In this document: positions 55,103 to 62,366 of the stretch, piece by piece
How positions within the stretch are numbered: the stretch's first letter is position 1
Layout of the letters: each line of letters begins with the position of its first letter
Origin: Anaerolineales bacterium
GTDB taxonomy: Bacteria > Chloroflexota > Anaerolineae > Aggregatilineales > J027
Assembly (NCBI GenBank): GCA_020634155.1
Contig: JACKCI010000002.1
Span: 558,001-622,000, forward strand
Length of the DNA stretch: 64,000 bases
Direction of reading: 5' to 3'
The notes under the pieces: generated by a model
What the model was told of the DNA's origin: nothing
The model's database searches: none
The model's input: the letters and a program-made list of their open reading frames with translations, nothing else
Made by a program: the position numbers and the translations under genes

Positions 55103-56786
55103 TTCTTGTGATGTGAAATGAACCAGTATCTATGATGCTGGTTTTTTTCGTTCCAGCGGATGAACCTGTGCCTCGCTTGCCGTTCTGCCCACCCTTTGCC
55201 AGAGTGTCGAGGTAGTTGAACGGTGGCTTCAGCTCGATGCGGGTAATCCTACCCTCCGGATTAATGATAATCCGTTTGACCATCTGTTTCAGTATATCAC
55301 GTTGTCGTTGTGCTGTGTGTTCTGAATAACGATCTGCAATTTCAGAAATAACTGCAAGTGCCGCATCCAGATTATCAACCACATCACCACTTTCTTTGTT
55401 CATCAAGTCAATAGCAGCAGTAATGCGCTGACGTTCGTCTTCATATTCGCGTGATAACTGCTCGAAAATCTGTGGACGCATTCCATGTTCAGTGAATGCT
55501 CGCCAGAGATTGAGTTCTTTTTCTTCCAGCTTCTTGATGGCAGTTTGCAGTGCCTGTGATTCGCGCTGGCGATTATTGGTGTATTTGCTCATGTCTGCCA
55601 GATAGACTTTGCGAATTTCAGAAATCAATTCGGGATCGACCTGAATTGCCTGCAAATGCTCTGGTATCTGTTCATCGACCTTCCAGCACAGAAAGTTCTG
55701 GTTACTGGACTGGATACAGTAATATGAAACGCCACCACGAGCGCGATTGGCATTGGGTCTACCACAACTGAGTTTTCGGATTTTGCCATCCGCTTGCTGA
55801 AGATAGACCAGTCCTTGCAACAAATAGAAGTATCGTTTGTTGGGTGTGGGCATGTGACTGCGTTTCGCCAGAATCGCCAGCCCTTGCTCAAACTCTTCGG
55901 TGTTGACAACTGGATCCCATTCTGCTTTGACGGTTTTGGGCGGGATGTTTGCCCAATCGTTATCGACCACAACCCATCCAGCATAATGCCAGTTATGGAA
56001 AACACGCGATAACTGCTGGATATACGCGGTGCGCTCACCATGCTGATTGATATTCACAAACGGTTTGCCATTCCGCAGACGATAACCACGTTCGTACATT
56101 TTCTCGCAGATTTCAGCCAATGTATAACGGTCTGTGAGCAATAAATCCCACGCATAACGCCATATCTTTGCCTGCTCCGGGTCGATTTCTACCCAGCGTT
56201 TATACTTGCCATGACGATGGCGTTCTTCTTGACTGAGATGCTCAATTTCAGAGAGCTTCATTTCACGATTTACATAGCCATCCGGTGCTGCCCAGGGCCA
56301 ACCACCTTTCAGCAATTTGGAGAGCATCCCATTGGTACAGCGTTTGGCGATGACTGCCGCTTCACGCTTCGCCATACCAAAGAGAATATTAAGGTAGAGG
56401 CGATCATCCATGTCGGATGGGTCCAGCTCAGGATGTCCCGCAAAACGCACGACGATACCCAGTGCCGTCAGTTCATCAATCGCACGTAGGGCTTCCACAT
56501 CATCACGACCAAAGCGATCCGGTACAGATGCAAAGACATGTGAGAATTCACCTTTCCGGGCATCGGTCAACATTTGTTGATAACTCTTGCGGTCAGCCGA
56601 TGTACCCGTAAAGTTGTCGATATATTCACCTAGATCAGGCAAATCAGGATAGCCAACCAGCAAACGCTCAATATCGCGGCGTTGACCATTCTGCGAACGT
56701 TCTGGTGCTTGAGCATCTTCGGTACTAGTTCGCAGGTATTTCACATATCCGGGTTTGGTGGTGATGCGTTTTTTGCGTCGTGCCAT
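55035..56786 (-). CDS. large serine recombinase (integrase)
   Basis: 583 residues. The resolvase domain carries the nucleophile Ser21 (YVKYLRTSTEDAQAPERSQN) and downstream active-site Arg residues (FASVPDRFGRDDVEALRAID). A recombinase domain follows (PDGYVNREMK; YTLAEICEKMYERGYRLRNG), then a zinc-ribbon (Cys in KLSCGRPN, YYCIQS, NFLCWK), and a coiled coil (LQTAIKKLEEKELNLW). This is the layout of phage and ICE integrases. The ribosome-binding site AAAGGAAG is good. Its 3' end lies over the broken membrane-protein gene, as expected for an integrase beside attL or attR. The gene and those to its right look less GC-rich than the chromosome to the left. Confidence 0.94.
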   Translation of the reverse strand: MARRKKRITTKPGYVKYLRTSTEDAQAPERSQNGQRRDIERLLVGYPDLPDLGEYIDNFTGTSADRKSYQQMLTDARKGEFSHVFASVPDRFGRDDVEALRAIDELTALGIVVRFAGHPELDPSDMDDRLYLNILFGMAKREAAVIAKRCTNGMLSKLLKGGWPWAAPDGYVNREMKLSEIEHLSQEERHRHGKYKRWVEIDPEQAKIWRYAWDLLLTDRYTLAEICEKMYERGYRLRNGKPFVNINQHGERTAYIQQLSRVFHNWHYAGWVVVDNDWANIPPKTVKAEWDPVVNTEEFEQGLAILAKRSHMPTPNKRYFYLLQGLVYLQQADGKIRKLSCGRPNANRARGGVSYYCIQSSNQNFLCWKVDEQIPEHLQAIQVDPELISEIRKVYLADMSKYTNNRQRESQALQTAIKKLEEKELNLWRAFTEHGMRPQIFEQLSREYEDERQRITAAIDLMNKESGDVVDNLDAALAVISEIADRYSEHTAQRQRDILKQMVKRIIINPEGRITRIELKPPFNYLDTLAKGGQNGKRGTGSSAGTKKTSIIDTGSFHITRSDPDHSRYQRWAACPEYNRGRQ

Positions 56787-56810
56787 GCTTCTTCCTTTGG
56801 GTTTATTTCA

Positions 56811-56975
56811 TCACTTTACAGCAGATTGTTGTTCCTGTGTTTTTTCGTCATTTTCTGGCTGATTGTCGGCAGATTTTTTTGCACTGCGCTTTGCCAGTAG
56901 TTCGGCGACGGTCATCACACGTTCCAGCATCTGACCGACATTTTCAGCGTTTGATTTATCGTGTTTTTCACTCAC
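56811..56975 (-). CDS. small charged helical protein upstream of the recombinase
   Basis: 54 residues from GTG 56975, seven bases after a full AAGGAGG. The sequence is helical and highly charged (NVGQMLERVMTVAELLAKRS; AKKSADNQPENDEKTQEQQS), with Lys/Gln/Glu-rich ends. It lies 24 bases before the recombinase gene and is probably co-transcribed. It could be a recombination directionality factor or a small DNA-binding helper, but nothing specific is visible. A longer in-frame reading to 57116 lacks a ribosome-binding site. Confidence 0.6.
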   Translation of the reverse strand: MSEKHDKSNAENVGQMLERVMTVAELLAKRSAKKSADNQPENDEKTQEQQSAVK

Positions 56976-57295
56976 ACGAAGTCCTCCTTGCGTGATCATT
57001 TTCGATAGCGTACCCTGAAAATACGAACAGGTGTGCGTCGATATGTACGAAACGCTTGTCGAAATCGACGAAAACCATGTCAATTTTTCAATCGGGCGTA
57101 ATTTGTAGTAATACACGTTTTTTTACGCCACTGAATTCACGATAACACAGGGAGGAGGTCAGAGGACTGAAATTTTTCCGTATGGAGCTAGTAGTTTTAC
57201 GGGAATCAGAAGCAGTTTTTCGGCAGGGATTTTTGCAGAAAACAAAGGCATTCCGATTTCAGGTATAATAAGCGTAGAACATCAGCAAAAGATGG
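56976..57295. promoter_or_regulatory. divergent intergenic region with dyad
   Basis: A 320-base gap with no gene. It holds GTCGA-AA-TCGAC (57058-57069) and several partial copies of TCGAT/TCGAA nearby, as in a repressor operator. A minus-strand TTGACA (57078-57083) sits just upstream of the dyad, so the dyad occupies the place of the -10. On the plus side, TATAAT (57264-57269) lies 27 bases before the small-protein gene. No regulator gene is recognised next to it. Confidence 0.4.
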
Positions 57296-57517
57296 ATGAT
57301 GACGATGATTTCAAACGAACTGCTTGAGGAACTTCAAAAACTCAATCGTGCAGATAAATTGCGGGTAATACAGTTACTTGCAGGTGATCTGGTCTCAGAA
57401 GAAGAACCATATTTTACACCCGACGCAACATATGAAGTCTGGTCGCCTTATGATGCACCTGCTGCGGCTGAAACCTTGCTTAAGATGTTAGAAGAAGATC
57501 AGGCACAGAATGGCTGA
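57296..57517 (+). CDS. small acidic protein paired with retropepsin-like gene
   Basis: 73 residues: an N-terminal helix (SNELLEELQKLNRADKLRVI), a turn, and a short Pro/Asp-rich C terminus (PYFTPDATYEVWSPYDAP). Length and pairing recall antitoxin-like or substrate-like small proteins found with retroviral-type aspartic proteases in cyanobacteria and Chloroflexota. Its last eight bases overlap the protease gene. The exact start is unsure; ATG 57305 is also possible. A TATAAT lies upstream. Confidence 0.6.
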   Translation: MMTMISNELLEELQKLNRADKLRVIQLLAGDLVSEEEPYFTPDATYEVWSPYDAPAAAETLLKMLEEDQAQNG

Positions 57518-57932
57518 TCGGCAACAATTTCCCTATGTCGCTGTCCGTAATACATCTGATGAAGTTGGATTGCGACCATTGTTACCCATTACACTTCATT
57601 ATAGGGAACATAAGCGCCAAGCATCAGGATTGCTGGATACTGGGGCTGATGTCAATGTATTACCTTATCAACTGGGATTAGAATTAGGTGGTGTATGGGA
57701 TAACCAGCGAACCTCTATTCAGTTATCAGGGAATCTCGCCAATTATTCCGCACGAGGTATTATTTTAGAAGCTAGCGTGGGGAACTTCCCACCTGTAAAA
57801 CTTGCATTTGCTTGGACACAGGCAGAGAATGTCCCTCTCATATTAGGTCAGGTGAACTTCTTTATTGAATTTGATGTTTGCTTCTTTCGCTCTAGAAGCT
57901 CCTTTGAAATTGGGCTGAGACCTAATTCCTAG
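57510..57932 (+). CDS. retropepsin-like aspartic protease
   Basis: 140 residues. The catalytic motif is D-T-G in ASGLLDTGADVNVLPYQLG, followed by a hydrophobic flap region and a second hydrophobic strand with LILGQVNFF in place of the ILGR-like motif. Like retroviral proteases it should work as a homodimer. Substrate is unknown; the overlapping upstream protein is a candidate partner. No signal peptide is present. Confidence 0.75.
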   Translation: MADRQQFPYVAVRNTSDEVGLRPLLPITLHYREHKRQASGLLDTGADVNVLPYQLGLELGGVWDNQRTSIQLSGNLANYSARGIILEASVGNFPPVKLAFAWTQAENVPLILGQVNFFIEFDVCFFRSRSSFEIGLRPNS

Positions 57933-57940
57933 ATGATCGC

Positions 57941-58025
57941 AAAAAATATATGGCTGGCGATTGCTCACCAGCCAGCGTGAAACCTATGGAATTAAAATGA
58001 GGCAGCTTGTCCGTAAGCTGCCTCA
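57941..58025 (-). terminator. two hairpins at the 3' end of the sigma-like gene
   Basis: A perfect 10-bp stem (58000-58009 with 58016-58025) covers the last codons of the gene on the minus strand and is followed by ATTTTAATT. A second hairpin (TGGCTGG/CCAGCCA, 57952-57975) follows, then TATATTTTTT. Either could end transcription; having the stem inside the coding end is unusual but workable. Confidence 0.7.
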
Positions 58026-58885
58026 ATGCGTTTCAAGCATTTCTTGCGATAGTAGAAGATCATCTTCCGCTCTTTGTCATCGCGGGCGAATCGCCTCACC
58101 TTCGTTTCAGTCGTCAACGTGTATAGTGCGAATAATGCCAATGGTCGATCTTGATAATGCTCGACTACCTGCAAATATGGCTCAACTTCGCCTGCTGCCA
58201 GGCGTTCCTGCCATGTGCGCGGTTGGATTGGATCGTATTCCTTGAGAAGACGTTGTAGACGATCTCGAATGCCTTTGATCCGTTCGTAGACCATTGATTT
58301 CGGATGCCCGAATGTTGCGATAGTCTCCATCGGCTCGACACTGGTTGTCAAAATGTAGAGCGCGATCAAGCCTTTCATATCATCATCGTATTCTTCAGCA
58401 AGTTTTTCCATCGCGACGGTGATGTCGAGTCGGAAGTCAACTTTCGATGCCCAGACAGCCCAACGCTCCGATGTACGCCACCACTCGCTTGGATTCGTCA
58501 AACCAGAGATGCCATATTCATCAACATCATAATCATTTTCACCAGCCATATCAGTGAATGATGTGTAGCGGCGATGATAACGAATGTGCCAGTTGGAATT
58601 TGATCCACCGATGACGAGCCACATCACATGCACGAGGTCTTTGTCAGCCAGCATATCGGGTGTTTCAATGAGTGATTCCCACAATTTCATCAGTCCTGAT
58701 TGGAGGCTGTCGGGAATATCCTGCCCGTACACACCATAGCGTTTGAACTTCCAGACGACTCGTGGCGTGACAGCTTCAGCGATCTGCTCGAAGGTGAGTT
58801 CGCCGTTCCATCCCGTTGGGAAAATGCGAGCTTTCGGCATGGGCTTGATCTGTTGACGAATTTTATTGCGAATACTTTCAGACAT
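57992..58885 (-). CDS. sigma-factor-like DNA-binding protein of an accessory element
   Basis: 297 residues, not in a named family that I recognise. The middle (YGQDIPDSLQSGLMKLWESL) resembles sigma region 2, with the D-L-x-Q-x-G-x-x-x-L-W pattern. ETIATFGHPKSMVYERIKGI followed by RDRLQRLLKEY resembles the region 4 helix-turn-helix. A further C-terminal helix-rich domain (~80 residues; LAAGEVEPYLQVVEHYQDRP, RRFARDDKERKMIFYYRKKC) is not part of sigma factors. Good start with upstream Shine-Dalgarno-like GAGGAGTTGTC. An attenuator-like palindrome lies ~90 bases upstream. It may control the element's own genes. Confidence 0.7.
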   Translation of the reverse strand: MSESIRNKIRQQIKPMPKARIFPTGWNGELTFEQIAEAVTPRVVWKFKRYGVYGQDIPDSLQSGLMKLWESLIETPDMLADKDLVHVMWLVIGGSNSNWHIRYHRRYTSFTDMAGENDYDVDEYGISGLTNPSEWWRTSERWAVWASKVDFRLDITVAMEKLAEEYDDDMKGLIALYILTTSVEPMETIATFGHPKSMVYERIKGIRDRLQRLLKEYDPIQPRTWQERLAAGEVEPYLQVVEHYQDRPLALFALYTLTTETKVRRFARDDKERKMIFYYRKKCLKRIEAAYGQAASF

Positions 58886-58968
58886 GATGACAACTCCTCA
58901 TCACACTGGATACCGTCCAGTAGCGGCTGAGCACAACGCTCAAACTGCGTGGACAGCGCAGGGAAGGA

Positions 58969-59039
58969 GCCTGTCAAATGAAAAAGCCGACTTCAAATGA
59001 GTCGGCAAACATTTTTATGGGATAGTCGGCTTTTTAGGC
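58969..59039. promoter_or_regulatory. mutually exclusive hairpins, attenuator-like
   Basis: AAAAAGCCGACT (58981-58992) can pair with AGTCGGC (59000-59006) in a short hairpin or with AGTCGGCTTTTT (59024-59035) in a 12-bp stem; GCCT and AGGC flank the longer form. TCAAATGA is repeated at 58974 and 58993. On the minus strand the short hairpin is followed by TTTTT, a classic terminator, with the other copy acting as anti-terminator. It lies in the possible leader of the sigma-like gene. The rest of the gap to 59258 holds other short stems and the VIT promoter but no gene. Confidence 0.55.
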
Positions 59040-59192
59040 AGGTAGTTCGGTGGTCACGTCCCGAAGGGATGGGGGCAGCGTACTGGCTGGCGGTGTTTGA
59101 TAGGAAGGGATCACGCGCTGTAAAATCGTCCGCGCGGCGGTGTGCGAGATAGAAAAGAAGTTATTCGAGGAAATTTGTCTTGATAGATGAAA

Positions 59193-59224
59193 TCGCCCCA
59201 TCTATCTCTAAACAGACTATACTT
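59193..59224 (+). promoter_or_regulatory. promoter-like motif before the VIT gene
   Basis: TCGCCCCAT, 14 bases, then ACTATACTT containing TATACT (59218-59223), 35 bases before the VIT start codon. The -35 position has no TTGACA-like hexamer. The same two 9-mers recur at 61851-61880, so the motif may mark one shared regulator or sigma factor. Confidence 0.5.
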
Positions 59225-59258
59225 AAACTAAACACCACAAACCGAGCCAGAGGGAAAT

Positions 59259-59951
59259 ATGATTAATTATCGAGAACGACATTATACAGGTCGAGTTGGT
59301 TGGCTACGTGCCGCAGTTTTGGGTGCAAACGATGGCATTGTATCAACAGCAAGTCTGGTGATTGGTGTAGCTGCCGCCAGTGCGGTTCGGGGCGATGTAC
59401 TGGTTGCTGGCGTAGCAGGTCTGGTTGCAGGAGCGATGTCGATGGCGGCTGGCGAGTACGTATCGGTTAGCTCACAGGCTGACACCGAACAGGCTGATCT
59501 CGCACGCGAACGCAAAGAACTAGATGATGATGAGGTATTTGAACAGGAAGAATTAGCAGCAATCTATGTTGATCGGGGACTTGATCCAGCGCTGGCAAAA
59601 CAGGTTGCTGAACAGCTGATGGCGCACGATGCTTTAACAGCACATGCCCGTGATGAACTGGGCATATCCGAGACGCTGAGTGCCCGACCAATCCAGGCTG
59701 CATTTGCGTCTGCTGGTAGTTTTGTTGTTGGAGCGGCACTACCACTGATTGTTGTATTTCTGTCACCTGAGTCAATTTTAGTGCCTGCGGTGTCGGTAAC
59801 TTCACTGATATTCCTTGCGCTCTTAGGTGTTGTGGCGGCTCGCACAGGTGGATCACCCATCATCAAAGCAACTGTTCGTGTCACCTTCTGGGGTGCGCTG
59901 GCGATGGGCTTGACAGCACTTGTGGGTGCGTTGTTCGGGACAGTTGTATAA
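59259..59951 (+). CDS. VIT1/CCC1-family transporter
   Basis: 230 residues. The N-terminal motif (WLRAAVLGANDGIVSTASLV) and GAMSMAAGEYVSVSSQADTE are the VIT1 metal-ion site region; the acidic cytoplasmic stretch (DLARERKELDDDEVFEQEEL) is the usual metal-binding domain; three C-terminal transmembrane helices follow. About five transmembrane helices are seen. Relatives move Fe(II) or Mn(II) out of the cytoplasm. The ribosome-binding site is GAGGGA. It sits alone, convergent with the SWIM gene, in the accessory region. Confidence 0.93.
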   Translation: MINYRERHYTGRVGWLRAAVLGANDGIVSTASLVIGVAAASAVRGDVLVAGVAGLVAGAMSMAAGEYVSVSSQADTEQADLARERKELDDDEVFEQEELAAIYVDRGLDPALAKQVAEQLMAHDALTAHARDELGISETLSARPIQAAFASAGSFVVGAALPLIVVFLSPESILVPAVSVTSLIFLALLGVVAARTGGSPIIKATVRVTFWGALAMGLTALVGALFGTVV

Positions 59952-60005
59952 GCCTTATCCCTGTTTTCTGGGTTAAGACTTTCTTTGATTCTTATAACCC
60001 GGCTT
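59951..60005. terminator. nested dyad between convergent VIT and SWIM genes
   Basis: AAGCC/GGCTT (59951-59955, 60001-60005) encloses GGGTTA/TAACCC (59980-59985, 59995-60000), partly inside the SWIM stop region. The stems are short and no clean T-run follows, so termination here is uncertain. Confidence 0.3.
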
Positions 60006-61773
60006 TCTTCAACTCATCTTTCAGCGCAGGGAGATTTTTAAACTCGGTGCGAATGCCAGCAATGAGCGTTTCCCACGTTTCGATCTCGTCCAGTTGATCG
60101 TAGGCTTGCTGCACCTTCGCCAGTAGACTCGCTGCCTGCTGGTAGTTGTCGCGACCACGACTGTCAATGTACTGGCGAGCGTACCTGACGAACACCGGGA
60201 TGGCACGTTCAGGCAGGTCGTGGCGCGAAGATTCAGCGACGATAATATCCAACTTCGGCGGATAAATGGATGACCTGTATTGTTGTTCTGCGGCAGGCAA
60301 TGTCTCCCACGCCAACGCCCACTCTTCATCATGAAGATAGATGCGTGTCAACAACTCATAATTTTCAGATGCCTGAAGGTCACGAATAATCTGCAGGCGC
60401 AGGTTTTCCCATTGATTCAGTGCCTGAGCAGTGGTTTTCAGCTCTCCATAAACCTGAATGTTGGGACGTTCCTGCATCTGCCGCTTCTGCCATCGGAGTG
60501 AGCCTTCTTTGTTGTCGCTGGCTTTGTAACGATCCAGCAACCACTCTGTCAGTTCATAACTATACTCGTTTGCCAGAATTTCCTCAGCGACCTGTTGCGC
60601 CTTTGTATCATGACCATGTTCGACCAGCAGGTTCAGGGCATGTGTCCATTCGTAAGCGGTATTCATTTCCTTCTTGATAACATTGATGGCTTCATCGGGA
60701 CGCTTCATCTCCAGTAACTTATTCACAAGCAAGTGATACATCTCCTGCGCTCGAAGGCGTTCAAGGATGATCTCTGGATCGACTTCATCGAGCATATCCA
60801 GATCCATCAGGAAGCCGTTGTATACCTCGGCTGCCCAATCGCTATGCCGTCTGTTAAGTCGTTGATCCCGTGCTTGTTCGGTCAGTTTGCGAATTTCGGG
60901 GATGTCCTCGCGTCGGACATGTTTCAGAATAATCGCTGGTGCTTCATCACCAATGCCAATCCCGCCAAAATTTATATCCCAGATAAAGACACCCAACAGG
61001 GCATCGAAGATCGCATGGCGTTCATTATCGCTGTCGATAACAATGGACTGCTTGAGGCATCTGTCTAATGCTGAAATTGCCATGTCAATGCTCATGCCCA
61101 ATTCACCATCTTCGTCGTGGTAATAGCTCTCGTCAAGATCAGCGAATTCTTCCAGAATCGTGCGGTACACAGCAGAGGCGCTGAGCCAATCGCCACGTTC
61201 TACCAGACGATCAGCTACTGAAGAAACCTGGTCAACCTTGTGAATCATGGGATCACCTCGATAGTCATAATAATCATCATAACTGGTGAAGGCATCGCGC
61301 AATTCTTGACGGAATGAAAGTGTATCAAGCGGAATCATGCCCGTGGCAATTTCATTGGGTGTCGGATGATCCACGATGACTTGTAGGTCAGGATAGCGCG
61401 TGACCATCAGCATGATGATGTCTACCAAATCTTCTTTGTTGCGTGACATCAGTGCGGTTTGCAGTGTCTGACGTTCTTCAAATCGGTCAGGCTCATTCAC
61501 ATAGGTGAGCAACAAGGCGACGATGTGCTTGCAATCGCCACCCCAATCGTATTCGCAATTACAACCTGTGACGGTGATTTCTGAACCGTTGAACTTTACC
61601 CATACTCGATAAGGTTCGGGATATGAGCCTCTGCACCGCGCTTCAATTTCGTCACCGCGTCGGACAGTTTGCGAGATTGAGTTATCCCTATAGAGTGACT
61701 TTCCGCGTGAAAAGCTCTGGCTGGTGGCACGGGATTGAATCTGTTTTTGTGTAACCTCTGGTCTGTCAGACAT
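59992..61773 (-). CDS. SWIM zinc-finger protein
   Basis: 593 residues. The SWIM motif C-x-C-xn-C-x-H is near residue 70 (TGCNCEYDWGGDCKHIVALL), followed by an all-helical, TPR-like region (for example YHLLVNKLLEMKRPDEAINV, WTHALNLLVEHGHDTKAQQV) to the C terminus. SWIM domains bind DNA or protein and in bacteria are often fused to, or near, SNF2 ATPases. Here a SNF2-type helicase gene is divergently placed about 600 bases away, which makes a shared function likely but not proven. The start ATG has a weak site (GAAGAATG). Confidence 0.9.
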   Translation of the reverse strand: MSDRPEVTQKQIQSRATSQSFSRGKSLYRDNSISQTVRRGDEIEARCRGSYPEPYRVWVKFNGSEITVTGCNCEYDWGGDCKHIVALLLTYVNEPDRFEERQTLQTALMSRNKEDLVDIIMLMVTRYPDLQVIVDHPTPNEIATGMIPLDTLSFRQELRDAFTSYDDYYDYRGDPMIHKVDQVSSVADRLVERGDWLSASAVYRTILEEFADLDESYYHDEDGELGMSIDMAISALDRCLKQSIVIDSDNERHAIFDALLGVFIWDINFGGIGIGDEAPAIILKHVRREDIPEIRKLTEQARDQRLNRRHSDWAAEVYNGFLMDLDMLDEVDPEIILERLRAQEMYHLLVNKLLEMKRPDEAINVIKKEMNTAYEWTHALNLLVEHGHDTKAQQVAEEILANEYSYELTEWLLDRYKASDNKEGSLRWQKRQMQERPNIQVYGELKTTAQALNQWENLRLQIIRDLQASENYELLTRIYLHDEEWALAWETLPAAEQQYRSSIYPPKLDIIVAESSRHDLPERAIPVFVRYARQYIDSRGRDNYQQAASLLAKVQQAYDQLDEIETWETLIAGIRTEFKNLPALKDELKKAGL

Positions 61774-61850
61774 AGATCATTCTTCGCTTAAAAAGTAAAT
61801 TTTTCTGATTATGGCGAAGGGGATAATAATTATCAACCGTCTTAACGGAG

Positions 61851-61880
61851 TCGCCCCATTTCCCGTAGTACACTATACTT
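61851..61880 (+). promoter_or_regulatory. promoter-like motif before the structured region
   Basis: TCGCCCCAT, 12 bases, ACTATACTT containing TATACT (61874-61879). It repeats the motif in front of the VIT gene. A start near 61886 would put the first hairpin (61912) ~25 bases into the transcript. Confidence 0.45.
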
Positions 61881-61911
61881 TGTAGAGTTCGCTAATAGTT
61901 GTGGGCTAATG

Positions 61912-62331
61912 TGTCTTACAGCGACTCGCTCTGCGATGGAGCATGTAAGACATCAAACGCATGACATACAGCCTGTCGTCAGACATAATGGTATTTTAGG
62001 CTGTGTGTGCGTTTGGTCGGTGTGGTGAACCACGCCGACACGCCAGATTGAACCACCATGTTCGATCTGGGGTGCGTCACGTGGGCGTGGCGCATCAGCC
62101 TCACGGGCGCATGACGTGCCAGCGTTTTAGCTGGCGACACCCGCCGACGTGGAAAATGGCGTGTTGCAGACAATCGTCTTGCAGCACAATCATCATGTCA
62201 GACAGATAAGCAATTTGCGTCGGGGGTGTTCGGGTTGTCGTCCGCAGGGACTGCGCCGCGACAACCGGGGTTCGCTGCAAGGCGAACCCATGCATTACAT
62301 GAATATGCGAATAAATATTCGTCGCTTATGC
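61912..62331 (+). ncRNA. candidate structured RNA or DNA: ten consecutive hairpins
   Basis: Between the SWIM and helicase genes, hairpins follow one another with little spacing: 61912-61952 (8 bp), 61955-62014 (7 + 10 bp around a TGA bulge), 62016-62039 (9), 62043-62070 (11), 62071-62120 (9), 62118-62135 (6), 62161-62187 (11 with one bulge), 62233-62266 (8 plus an inner 3), 62268-62289 (8) and 62301-62320 (6), with G-T wobbles inside several stems. Wobbles suggest RNA pairing rather than only DNA palindromes. No convincing gene is seen in any frame. It may be an independent RNA or a ~480-base leader of the helicase. No rRNA, tRNA, group II intron domain V or CRISPR repeat is seen. Confidence 0.55.
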
Positions 62332-62366
62332 AGATAGATGTAGACAAAGATTGACTAGGAATAGCC

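Noticed and set aside
57078..57083. TTGACA as -35 of the recombinase operon
   Set aside because: No -10-like hexamer lies 15-19 bp away on the minus strand; the site is occupied by a dyad instead. Kept only as part of the intergenic description.
61801..62340. CRISPR array or tRNA/rRNA origin for the hairpin region
   Set aside because: The stems differ in sequence and spacing, so there is no repeated unit, and none has tRNA or rRNA features. The small frames inside it lack coding character.
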